Shown here piece by piece: positions 11,621 through 27,696 of a DNA stretch of 64,000 nt; the stretch's first letter is position 1; each line of letters begins with the position of its first letter. The notes under the pieces were generated by a model. It made no database searches. It saw nothing but the letters and a program-made list of their open reading frames with translations, and had not been told where the DNA came from. This DNA comes from Pratylenchus scribneri (lineage: Eukaryota > Nematoda > Chromadorea > Rhabditida > Pratylenchidae): contig JAQSEB010000004.1 of the NCBI GenBank assembly GCA_030063045.1, positions 1,984,001 through 2,048,000 on the forward strand, in the 5' to 3' direction. The position numbers and the translations under genes were made by a program.

Positions 11621-14440
11621 AAATAAACATTTTTTCTACATTTTTTTTGGCCAAATTGTAATGTTATTTTCTCCGAAATTTCCTCCAAAATGCGAAATGA
11701 CATCTCCCCCATTTTTCACATAAATGGATTTGGAATTGGCCAATTCAAATTTTCCCTCAAAAGTCCTCACATAAAAAGTTCACCGACCCTTCAATTTGGG
11801 TAAATTATTTTTGGATGGGCCATCTCCAATTTCCATTTTTCGGGATTGGCAAAAATGTGAGGATTTTATTGACTTTTTCCTAAAAAATGGCAACCCATTC
11901 AAATAAAAAGTCAGAGCACTTACCAATGTGACCAAATTTGGCTGTATATATTCACCTTTGGCCTTCAAAATTTATTTTGTCCTCGCTTTTTAATTTGGCA
12001 CACATGACGCTTTTCTTTAATTTCCTTAACTTTTTACTTTGATTTAGTGCCAATGACAATTCAAATGCCCACGCAAAAATTATTTTAAATAATAAGTATA
12101 TATTCTTATTAATTAAATTTATTTAATGATGTCAAAATAAAATGTGACAAACAATAAACGGTGAATAAGAATTTAAATGTTGACTTCTCATTTTTTCCCA
12201 ATTTTATAATAAAATAAATTTTTATTATTTAACGAATTTTTTGGAATAAAATAAATTTATATTTTTTTTAATCAAAAATTTTCCAATTTATTAATTAATA
12301 ATTTTTTTGGAATAAAATTAAATTTTCGCACTTTTTGTTGTGATCAAAAATATTTTCTAATTGATTAATAAATAATTAAAATTTATTTTTATAAAATTTT
12401 CTCGCTTTTTCGATGAGAAATTTTTAAAATTATTAAAATTTTCATAATAAATAATAAAATTATAATAAAATGAAATTAATTTTGATATGCTTTGGTCAAA
12501 CCAAAAACTGCGTAAAATGGATAACAGCAAGCTTCTTCCTAAATGCATAATTTTAATTAGCGAATAAATTGGCACATAAATTCAATTAAATTTTTCCCCC
12601 CTAATTCATCCATCTGTCAGCCCATAATGCACATTATTCCATCCCCAAAATTATTCCTCCCTCACATGTGGGGGACATTTTATGTTGAAAATGTTGTTTT
12701 GGCCTAATAGGCGCGTAATTTTGGCCCCAACCATCATCATATTGAATGGCTCATTCCCCCCGTGCCCTTTTTGTGTCGGGCCATTGCGCTCAATTCATCA
12801 TCATTTTGTGTCCCTTCGAATGCCAGCTAACCCATTTGGCCCCGGCGGCATTTCCATTTTTTTGCTTATCCTCATTTTGCTGCCTTCCTCCCTTTCTTTC
12901 CCCAATGGCCACATCACCAATATAATTGCGCCGGAAATATTTGCCCTCGCGGTGTCCTCTCTTTTTCCTTAGTATTCCCCCGACCCATTAGCCCTTAAAT
13001 TCCTTTGCCCCCTTTGCGGCAATAAATTCTTCCGCAGTTCAATTTCCACTCCGCCCTCTATTTGGACAAAAAAACGTGCACATCGCCGCCCTCCGCCTTC
13101 GTTCGGAACACACACAAATTTTGCTATGCCCATTGTCATAAATTCTTGTCGATTTTTGTTTTTTTCGCGTCTTTGTCTGGGCCTGATATTAGCCTATTTG
13201 CTGGAACAAAATACATAGAAAATTCCGAAAAATTTGCCGAAAAAAGATAAAATTTAGAGAAAAATGATGGACTTTGATTATATTTTTAAAATTTTATTAG
13301 ATATGTAGTCTCTTTTCTAATAACCTTCAAGTAGAAGAAATTAAAATAGCTCTTTAGTAAAAGGCAACTTAGAACCGACTTTTGCCTGACATTGACATTA
13401 TTACCCCCAATTCAAACTTTCTTAAATATTTTAGTATTCAATTACCCCCAAAATTTAAGGTCAATGTTTTTTGGTCATTTATAAAAAGATGGCTTTTAAA
13501 AATGTGCACCCATTTCTAAATTAGATTTTACTGACCCAATTATCTTTAAGTGGCGAAAAATATATTTCCTATATATGGAAATATGGCAACATCCAATTTA
13601 AGCTTTAATAAAAACCCACTTTAAACTTTCTTATTCATTTTAGGGCTCAATTATCAATTAATTTTTTCTGCTCTTTTTTTGAGAGGAATTTGTGCCAAAT
13701 TTAATGTTATTTTCCCTAAAGGACCTCCAAAATGCTATCAAAAAAAATGTTGGCCAATTTGCACATTTCCCTGGGAATTTTATAGCAAAAAAGTGTGAAA
13801 GCGTGGAAGGGGGTCCAATCAAATTGGAAAATGACGATGCCCGCAAAATGTGATTATCGCCCCTCTTCAGCAATTGGCCAATTTAATTTAAAGCCAATTT
13901 GTGCCCAATGCGAAGTGCGAATGGCCAAAAGCGGAAATTAGGAACGAACTTTAGAGCACTAAAATGAACCAAAATGTCATTAAATCTCGACGCGTTCCTT
14001 CCTTTTGAGTAGACAAAAACAAAATTTTAAGTGCAATTTTTCCCAAATTCAATTCGGGAATTCTATTTAATTTGCCAAAAAAACATTGGAATCGTTGAAA
14101 AAGAGTAAATAAAGGCAAAATATTATAAAATTTTAAATATTTATCTTCATTCATAAAAGAAATAGAACATTGGATAATGTATATAATTTTTAATGTTTGG
14201 TCAAAATTTAAAGGGTATTAAACTCATACCAATTTTGGTTTTGGTTCAAGACAGAGTTCAAATGGAACAAGCGCCAAAAATAATTACTAAATGATACATT
14301 TTAACGATAAATAGCGATTGGGTTTAAGGTTAGCAAAGGTCTAGGATTAATTTCTGAACCGTAAAAATTTTTTCTACATTTTGAATTAATTTTTCAATAA
14401 AATTTCCACGACAATTAAACATTAAATTCCTTCACATTTT

Positions 14441-14446
14441 TCCAGA
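14441..14446 (+). promoter_or_regulatory. Trans-splice-like acceptor before the channel start codon
   Basis: CACATTTTTCCAG followed 12 bases later by the start codon at 14458 has the form of a nematode spliced-leader acceptor. An ATG at 14450 is in another frame that closes quickly, so the start at 14458 is preferred. Confidence 0.4.
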
Positions 14447-14457
14447 CGAATGTTCGA

Positions 14458-19517
<5,060 letters not shown>

Positions 19518-19853
19518 TTGGAATTTTGGCCAATATTTTCTTCATTTTTGCTCATTTTTTTAATTTGAAATTTATATAAATACATAAATTCATTGATGCT
19601 CAAATGTATAAAATATTTTCTAATGAAAACAAAAATATTAGACTATGGACAAAATTAAGATTTATGTACTAAAAATTGCATCAGGACAATTCTGAAAAAT
19701 CAGAGGATAGATCGGAATTTAAAAGAAACAAATGAAAATGAAATGAGGTATTTATGGAATTCTTTTATTTCCAAAAATTCGTCTACATCTGCATCTCTCT
19801 TAATATTCATAAAATAATATACAAACATCAAAAATGCAAATGTAAATTAATAA
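19518..19853. terminator. Convergent 3' ends of two channel genes
   Basis: 336 bp between the two stop codons. The polyadenylation signals of both genes must lie here or overlap. AT-rich, with no other feature seen. Confidence 0.5.
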
Positions 19854-22800
19854 TTAATTTGGTGCCGTATACCAAAGGTAATATCCCCAATAGAAGGTAT
19901 TCCAAATGGCAAATGTTGCCGGAAACAGAAATCTGCTACAATAATCAATGTCCACACTGCTTTGATCATATTCCTTGGCCAGCCGTTGGCATCGTTCCCA
20001 TTCTTCTTCCTCCATTGAAAATTCACTGTCCTTTCTGTTTTGGCCATTGGCCCTCAATAAAAGTGGCACCGAAATTTTGGCCCTTTCTGCTTCGTTGAAT
20101 TCTCTGCAAAATTTTTAAAAGAATATTGAAAAATAATATTGAAAAAATTTTATCGATTGATTATTCAATTTTAATTTTGGATATTTAAATTAAATTAATT
20201 ATATAATTTCACAATATTTTTACTTAAAATTTGCAGTTATTTGTTACTTTTTTGCATATTTTTTATTCATTTTTATTAATTTAATTAAAATATAAATTAA
20301 TTATAATACGGAAAAAATTAATACTAAATAATTAAGCCATGCAACAAATTTACCCTTTAATATTGTAAATAAAATCTAAAATTATCCAAAATAAAAAATG
20401 TCATTAAATTTTCTTACTCAATTCCGCTTCGTCCAGTCTGTTTGCCGTAGCCCCTTTCCATCCACGTTTTTGCCAGCCGATCATATTTCAATGAAATGAC
20501 CAAGAAGGAATTCACCTTAAATTATTAATTATTTCTTAATTTTATTTTGAATTTTACCGCCGCATATTCAGACAAATTGAGGAAAACAAAGAACATACAG
20601 GCTTAAAAATGTCAAAATTATTAATTAGAATTTTTAAAAGATAATTTATTTGCTAATTATGGATGTTAAAATGAATTTGAATTTATTTCAGTCATATTTG
20701 GCCATTTTAACATAAATAGAACATTAATGTTTTGTGAAATATCCATGGAAAATTTTGCATTTGCTTAGCAAGATTGGCCATAATAGAACAAAATTGAAGC
20801 CAAAATTCATTCTTGCTTTAATAATTACTCAATAAAAATTTTTCTAACCCATAATTATTGCCCATAAATAAAGTAAAAAATTCAAGAAAAAATATTGGAC
20901 TTGCCTCCAAACCAAAAATCAATTGCCTTTGCATAGGACACTTGTGGGAGGCCATAGCGCATTCCATTGCCCTATGAAAAATTTAAAAAAAATAATTTAA
21001 ATGACAATGACAAACCAATGTGGATAAGGTCAAAAGTGCCGTGAATGAGAGGGTCACTCGGGCCGGTGCCGCACTTCGATCAATCCAGAAGGAGAGCTGC
21101 AAATTTTAGGAAGAAATTAAAATTCGCAAAATAATGCCAAAAATTTTCGACTCTATGTTATTCTTACCCATGAGACCATAACAATAAGGCCTGTGGGAAT
21201 ATATGATTGGACAAGATGGTAGCCAATTTGACGTTGAAGTAAAATCACAGCTTCCAAACAACTGAATGGATCTAAAAAAGGCTTTTAATTAATTTAGGCA
21301 ATTTTTAAATTAATTTAGCCATTAAAAAGCAAAAGAAATTCTAATGTAACGGATAATATTGTGATTGAGCATTTCCGAGATTGCCCAGTCTTTTTGGATG
21401 AGCAAATTCCGTGAATCTCGGCTCCAAGGCATCGTACATACAGACTCGAGAGTAGGCTCATTTGACTCGTCATAGTCGATTTACTGTATGAAATTTCATG
21501 CAGATCTGTTTATGGGTAAGGGCTAGGGTTAGGGTTAGACTCGTCTGCAATTGAAATTTCTTATAATAAATCGACAATGCCGAGTCCACAATGAGCTTAC
21601 TCTCGAGTCTGTATGCCGCCTAGAAGCCGAGATTCCTGAAATTGCTCAGCTGGGCAATCCCAGGAATGACCAATTCCCAATAATGACGGTAACACTAATT
21701 TATTTAAAAATAAAAAATAAATTGGCTCAAATTTTAAAATTTAATAATTAATTTTTATTTAATTATTAAATTAAATTAAATAATTTTTTCTCCCACCTCT
21801 TCGCTCGCTATGCTCCATAATTGCATAGCTGTAGGTGCCATCACAATATTGGCCAGTGATGCTCAAAATTCGATATTCGGGCAATTCAATTTGGCGATTG
21901 TATCGAGTCGGTTGCCGGCTGAACCAAGTGACATTCACTTGACTCGCCACAAATGCATCTTTTAAAATAAAAATCAAAATTGCAGAAATTTTGCGCATTG
22001 GACAAATTTAAAAATAACTTTGCAATTTTTTTTTCAATCTATTAAGCTAAATTTTTAATTCTTTTGTTTTCTCAAAAGTCTGAAATTGTTTCAATCTATT
22101 TTTTCCGATAATTTTTTAATTTTAATTAATTCCACCATTTTTCATAAAAAGTTTTAATTCCGGAAAAATTTTGTAATTTTCGGAAAATTTTTTATTTCCA
22201 CTTATATTCAAATATTAAATTAATATGAATTAAATATTAAAAATTCTCAATCTATACGCTGTATTTTTATTGTAAAATAATTGATCAAATATAATTGGAC
22301 CAGGGTTGCCTATTTGCGTGATCAAAAATATGGCATAAGCTTTAAAAAATATGGAAAAAATATGGCAAAATTTTTCAAAAATATGACAAAAATAAGGAAT
22401 TGCTTAAAAAGCTTAAAATTCAATATAAAATTGATTTAAAAACATTTATTTTGTATATTTTCTGTATATTCCTTAAAAATATTGCCGCGCAGCGAAAAAT
22501 TTTAGCCAAATATGGCTGTGAAACGAAAATTTTTTTGTCAAAAATGGCTGATAACAAAAAAATTTTAGCAAAAAGTGCTCGTCATAAAAAATGGAAAAAA
22601 AATATGGGGCAAATGCCATATAAAATATGGCAATTAGGCAACCCTGAATTGGACTGTCCAGAAACAAAAAAAGTGTAAAATTTTGATCTATTTTAGTCAG
22701 TTATTTTATTATAATTTTTCCAATTTACAAATTAGAATCAAATAATTTTTATTCTATTCAATTCATACAAATCATTATTATCTAATACTATAAAATTTAT

Positions 22801-24318
22801 TTAACTCAATTTTAATATTCAATAATAGATTTTATTTAAATTACTTACAACTGAGCATTCGGATCGCGCACTTTTGATGGTCCATAGGATATCGAGTCTA
22901 AAAATAATAAATTTAATCATCAAAATTTGAAAATTTACCAAGTCCAAATTGCATGCCACATTCATCGTAATCCTATGAATTTTAATTAAAATAATTAATT
23001 AAAATGTTTTCATATTTTGCCTTGTCGAAGAGGCGATTTCCCCGTCGTTTGCAATGAATAAATTGAAATTTGGTGCCGTAACTTCATGGAATTTGCTGGT
23101 TTTCGCATTGGCCACATACAAATCTGGCAACCTTTTTTTTGTTTATTTTTATATTTATTTAATACACTAAAATTTTTTACCAAATCTTTTCCCTCACTCT
23201 TGGGTCATTCACTAGGACTAAATTGCGGGAACTGTGATTTAGTGAAGGGTCTCGCCAATTTGCATAAAGATAGAGGTCCACATCGAAACTCTGAACAATG
23301 TTATTTGTAAATTTTCACAATTAACAAAAATAATTTAAAAATCAAATAATTTATATTCAATTTTTATTGAATTTCCAAACAGTTTAATAACAATTAATGG
23401 AATATTTTTGAAAATTTTTTAGATTGATAATTATTTCAATTTTTTTATAATTATATTATTCATCCTAAATTATAGGGGAAGAACCTTTTCATTAATTAAT
23501 TCAAGTCATCGTTATTTTTTATTATACTCGTAAAACCTCTTTTAATTCCTGAGTCTTCTCTAATAATAATAATTATTAATCACCCTCGACTTTGAGGAAT
23601 CATAGTACTAGTCCGAATGACTTTAAAAAATTTTTTTATTTTCTTATTCTTAATTCCCTAAAGCTTTACAAAATCCGCTATAATTTTATTTGTCAAAAAT
23701 TTCCATATTAAGGAATTAGCCCTCCTAATTTTTTCAATTGGATGGGTCGGAAAATAATTCCTTAAATGGTATTTTATAACTTTTAATCAATTCAAAAATA
23801 TTTTAATAAATTTTTTTTTGAAATTTTGAAAAATTTTTTGAATTATTTAAAAATCATATTCTCCATCAAAATTATAGACAAAATGCAAAGACCTTTTCAT
23901 TTATTTCAATTCATCCAAATTATAATTTTATTTTATTTTCAACTTGACCACATTTTAAAATATTTTATAGGATTTTTTAAATTTTTTTTTCATTAGAAAT
24001 ATTTCTTAAATTTTTTAATTATTCCTCATTATAGATCATAAGCGAAAAAAATTTAATTTAATCTCTATTAATTTCTACCATTTGTGCCGCTTGAAAATTA
24101 CTCATCGATTCAATGTAAATTCCGGCAAAAACTCGCAGCGGATCGCCTTTTGCCACAACTGGCGGCATTTTTGGATTTTGCTGGAGTCCGGCACGAAGCC
24201 TGGACATTTCCTCCTCATCCTCTTCCATTTCCTCCAACATTTCCTCCGTAAAATTGGCCGAAATTTTCCCAAAAAGGCAACAAAAACTGCATTTAAATTT
24301 AATCTTCTCTTTTTCCAT
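19854..24318 (-). CDS. Cys-loop ligand-gated anion channel (glycine/GluCl/amine-gated-like), N-terminus uncertain
   Basis: Twelve exons: 24318-24079, 23290-23181, 23131-23021, 22972-22939, 22897-22849, 21958-21797, 21271-21168, 21096-21016, 20971-20905, 20601-20558, 20515-20418 and 20103-19854; 449 residues as modelled, all in phase. Motifs: VDLYLYANWRDP, the WLPDLY loop, Cys-loop C161-C175 around YPMDHQ, and a second pair C220/C240 at loop C as in glycine, glutamate, histamine and amine-gated chloride channels. Then come M1 (IGYHLVQSYIPTGLIVMVSW), P281-A282-R283 before M2, M3 (ACMFFVFLNLSEYAAVNSF), and M4 ending YWGYYLWYTAPN. Two introns begin with GC (after 20905 and 23021); no GT gives the right frame. 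The model lacks a signal peptide, so a further 5' exon is likely; a hydrophobic reading frame starting near 25199 on this strand is one candidate. The ligand is not predictable. Confidence 0.88.
21346..21693. repeat. Palindromic element with telomere-like core in channel intron
   Basis: Ends 'GTAACGGATAATATTGTGAT' and, inverted, 'TTCCCAATAATGACGGTAAC'. Inner arms are 'ACATACAGACTCGAGAGTAG' and 'CTTACTCTCGAGTCTGTATG'. The core reads 'GGGCTAGGGTTAGGGTTAG'. 'CTAAT' occurs on both flanks. Non-coding element inside an intron of the minus-strand channel gene. Confidence 0.65.
22301..22646. mobile_element. hAT-like MITE, copy 2 (346 bp), 8-bp target duplication AATTGGAC
   Basis: Begins CAGGGTTGCCTATTTG and ends AATTAGGCAACCCTG, flanked exactly by AATTGGAC at 22293-22300 and 22647-22654. 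It shares termini and internal 'AAAAATATGGCAT', 'TTTTAGC' and 'GCGCAGCGAAAAATT' type blocks with the copy at 11102-11455, in inverted orientation. No coding capacity. It lies in the intron between exons 22897-22849 and 21958-21797. Confidence 0.8.
23500..23770. repeat. Dispersed repeat (second family), intronic copy
   Basis: Shares 'TTAATTCCCTAAAGCTTTAC', 'AAAATCCGCTATAATTT', 'AGGAATTAGCCC' and 'GGAAAATAATTCC' with the copies near 3240-3640 and 8330-8580. It provides the empty-site comparison for the MITE at 3319-3550. Confidence 0.5.
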
Positions 24319-25564
24319 TTTTGACTCACTTTAATAGGAAAAGGCAGAAGAAAAGAAGGAAAAGTTGCCGTTTAAAATTTGGCATAAATTTGATTGAATG
24401 TCTTTGTAGTTTCCGAAGAATTTCCCGCTGTGAAAAGCCAAAGAATTGTTGCTGGATTTGGGTCATTTATTGGGAATATTCGAAGAATGAATTTAATAAA
24501 ATTGATTAAATTTTTTGATGAGAAAAAAGTCAGTGTGAAAAATTTGCTGGAATAATAATTTGAGTAAAGAAAACTAATTTTTATTTTTAGTAATGAATTT
24601 TTGGAATTTTCCAAATTCTATGGCCCCAAAAATGCCAAATTATATATAAAAACGTATTTGTCCCAGTGATTTAAGATAAAAAAATTTTTGGACAATTTTT
24701 GTGATTTTTAGACTAATTAAATAACTTACACTAAATAAATGGATAAATATTTATTATTTTCTGGGAAAGAATAAAAATGATTATCATTTAATAAAGACAA
24801 TTTTATTATTTGAATAAATTATAGAATAAATGGATTGTCTTAATAAATTTGATTAATTATTTACTGTCTAGGTAGTAGGTATCATTCGAACAAATTTGAT
24901 AAAAAATTTTATTCATTTAAAAAATAAAGAATTATGGACATTTTCCTTCAATGTTTTTCTTATCAAATTCAAATGGGAAAATAATTATTATTCTCTTTTA
25001 ATTTATGTTTATGGCCATTTATTCATGGAGAAAAATGGAGGATTGGATTGAATGGAAAAAAGAGGACAACTCGCGAAAATATTAGTATTATTTTAATGTG
25101 GCCAATGCCAATGCCAATGGAATATTTTGTGGAAAAAAACAAATTGAAGATGACAAGCGCGGCATTAACATAGGCCCATTTTTTCTTTTGAATATTCATT
25201 TTTGTGCGATCATTTTTGGTCTCGGGTTTAATTTTATTTTGGGAGTCTATTAATTTGCCCAAGAAAAGAATTAATTTACCAAAATTTTCATATTAAAAAA
25301 TAATCATTTTTTGAGGCCATATAATTGGCCAAATCAGAGACTTTCTTTACAATTCCCTAACCTTTAGCCTTGCCCTGAATCTATCCTTGCCCTGAGCCCC
25401 AATACCCAGTTATGGCCAAGTAATATGGCCTCAAAAATATAATATTTTTCGACATAAAAGAATTTGGGTAAATTAATTATTTTTTTTGGTAAATTAATAT
25501 TTTCTCTTTTATTTTTTTCCTCTAAATAATTTATTTGATTTCTTTTAGGGCTAATCTCAAAAAA
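24319..25564. other. Intergenic, divergent promoters
   Basis: Upstream sequence of the minus-strand channel gene and of the small plus-strand candidate at 25565. A minus-strand reading frame from 25199 downward begins MNIQKKKWAYVNAALVIFN, which could be a signal-peptide exon of the channel, but no splice into 24318 could be proved. Confidence 0.35.
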
Positions 25565-25976
25565 TGCAGGGAGTTCTTTTTAACAGAATAATTTTTTCAA
25601 TTTTTTTGGTTCATTTGGCAACAAAAATTTTACTAGCGAAGAACCAAAATTTCGAAGAAAAGCTTTGGATAGGAGAATTCGTCGCCGTTGGAACTTTTTT
25701 TTGTTGGCACTGGTAAAAATGCGGTGGAGAAGGAAATAAGCAGGAAAAATGTTGGAAAAGCAGATGTGGAAAATTGGTCTTTGTCCCCTAAAATTCAGTT
25801 GGGGTGGAAAAGGACAATCCAAACTGGCCTTTGGATTTTTCCAAGGGAAATGATGATGAATTAAATTTTTTCACACCTGTGAAAATTTTTATTTTAGCTT
25901 TGCCAAAAAGTGTTAGTATATTGAATTTGGTGCCCTATGTTCGTTCCATTGTTTTTGACTGGGCGAAACCGCATTA
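25565..25976 (+). CDS. Candidate small secreted protein, reading frame broken at a T8 run
   Basis: A TTTCTTTTAG acceptor-like site at 25539-25548 precedes an ATG at 25565 whose frame starts with a good signal peptide (MQGVLFNRIIFSIFLVHLAT). The frame runs into TAA just after an eight-T run near 25686-25693. A second coding-like frame, from about 25794 to TAA at 25976, includes EKDNPNWPLDFSK and ILNLVPYVRSIVFDW. An intron 25710-25795 (GTAAAA...ATTCAG) would join the two only if the upstream frame were shifted by one base at the T8 run. So either one base is wrong in this sequence, the gene is broken, or an intron boundary has been misjudged. No family recognised. Confidence 0.35.
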
Positions 25977-26311
25977 ATTATTTAAAAAAATGTAAAACTC
26001 ATTGGCCCGAAAATTCATTTTTGTTTTCATTCCCATGGAAATTGAATGAGTTTTTTTATGCAAATTTTATAAAATATTATTTGGTTTATTTCTCGTGACT
26101 TTTTTTTGGGAAATTTTGATGAAAATTTTGAAAATTAATTGCTTTACATTTATAAATAAATATATTTATTGGTCATTTTTGATTGGATCAGATTTCCGTA
26201 ATTGTAAAATATGAAACTTGATAAGTGCCTAAAATTTGGGCTAATCAGCTCAAGAATAAATAATCATTTTCGGAAGGCACCAATTAAAAAACCTAAAAAT
26301 TCTCTATTGAA

Positions 26312-26666
26312 TAGAGATGGGCAAGCGGACCCGATCGAGACCTCGGTCGGGAGTCTCGTAAAAAGTCTCGGTCTCGGTCAGCCTCGGTCTCGGAAAGTCT
26401 CGATTCAAAAATTCCGAGATCTTGGCCGAGACTGTGAGAATTTCCAAAGTCATTTCTCATATTTTAAAAAAAAAATTTTTTAAAAAGATATAATATAAGA
26501 AAAAATTTAATAATTTATTCAAAAAAAATCAGAAAAATCGATTTCAAAAACTCTCAGTTTTCTTAGATAGACCGATCGAGATCTCGGTCGAGAGTCCCGG
26601 TCTGAGTCTCGGCCGAGATCTTGGAAAGTCTTGGCGAGAGTCTCGTATCGTCCATCTCTATCTCTA
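26312..26666. mobile_element. hAT-like MITE (355 bp), 8-bp target duplication CTATTGAA
   Basis: Begins TAGAGATGGGC and ends CATCTCTATCTCTA. It is flanked exactly by CTATTGAA at 26304-26311 and 26667-26674. The interior consists of repeated and inverted 'GATCGAGACCTCGGTC' and 'GAGTCTCGG' motifs and is far more GC-rich than its surroundings. The termini belong to a different subfamily from the 11.1/22.3 kb pair. Confidence 0.75.
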
Positions 26667-27341
26667 CTATTGAACATCTAAAATAATTTGTAAATTAAGC
26701 AACTTTCCCTCAAATATAATCGAAATCGAAAAAATATTCATCCGCCGAAATCACCATAAAAACATTTTTATAATAAAGGAAAAGTTTCATTCCCTTTTGA
26801 TAAGAACATAATTTTTCTTTTTCTTCTTTAAAGTAAGGCGGATATTTTGCACCTTGTTTTGCAGCTGGGACTGACTGAATAACAAAAACAAGGTTTTATA
26901 AGGACAAAGGAAGAAAAAAATCTGCTGGCCATTGGAAGTTTACCAACACAGCCGCAATACGCATTTTTATTGATCTATCTGTAATGGCCAAAGCAGTAGG
27001 TTGCTGTGCGCCATCTTCATTTCGAAATCATTTTTCCATTTTTTTCTTCCAATTTTAGAACAATTTCCCCAACATTTCATTATATATAAAAAAATGGGCT
27101 TAATTTTTGCCTTATTTATGGCCATTATTCTGCAAGGGATAAAAGAGGCATAATGCTTTTAGGGAACAAAGCCAGAATGTCTTTTTATATGGTTCAAAAT
27201 CTTAGGCAAGAAAGATGGCAATTTCCATTCAAATATGTAACATAATTTGGCTAAATATTGGCTTAGCATTCATTTTTTTAAAAAATTTAAAAAAATTTGG
27301 TCTGAAAATGAATGAATTTCAAATTATTATGCTAATTTAAG

Positions 27342-27480
27342 TATTTTCATTGTTGATATTTTAAATATTTTTAATTCTTCATGTCTTATTTCAGTTTGAA
27401 AATTTTTCAGTATTTTTCATTGTTGATATTTTAAATATTTTTAATTCTTCATGTCTTATTTCAGCTTGAAAATTTTTCAA
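27342..27480. repeat. Two-copy direct repeat, about 70 bp
   Basis: The block 'TTTTCATTGTTGATATTTTA' through 'GAAAATTTTTCA' occurs twice back to back with one main mismatch (CAGTTTGAAA versus CAGCTTGAAA). Recent tandem duplication. Confidence 0.8.
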
Positions 27481-27696
27481 TTTAATTAATTAATAAATTC
27501 ATTGACTGGTAACAAATTTATTATATTTGCACGATTCTAAATTCAATCATTCGCGACAATGATTATGTTAATTTTATATTTATTATAAATTCATAATATT
27601 AAATATCCATATTTTGACATTTTTAGCAAATAATTAAAATAATTAATTAAAATTAATTTTCTGCTGGTGGCAATTTAATCGTATTCCTACATAAAA

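Larger units (their letters stand above)
9549..14457. other. Intergenic region with mobile elements and GC-richer patches
   Basis: No gene could be supported over about 4.9 kb. It separates the divergent SEC14-like and channel genes, so it holds both promoters. Notable contents are a palindromic element split by a hAT-like MITE (10915-11620), a conspicuously GC-richer stretch at 12660-13100 with long open but family-less frames, a smaller one at 13650-13930, and a repeat fragment at 14160-14370. The open frames in the GC-richer stretches lack splice structure or motifs I recognise. Confidence 0.5.
25977..27696. other. Intergenic with a MITE and a tandem duplication
   Basis: Contains the hAT-like element at 26312-26666 and a two-copy direct repeat at 27342-27480. 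Otherwise AT-rich sequence without a supported gene. Confidence 0.5.

Noticed and set aside
21520..21540. Possible telomere relic (GGGTTAGGGTTAG)
   Set aside because: Only two units, lies in the loop of a palindrome, and the nematode repeat is TTAGGC.
24082..24324. Plus-strand and alternative minus-strand frames over the channel N-terminal exon
   Set aside because: Only the frame ending SNFQAAQM joins in phase to VDLYLYANW.
26211..26483. Plus-strand open frame over the MITE
   Set aside because: It runs into the GC-rich MITE interior; no start context or homology.
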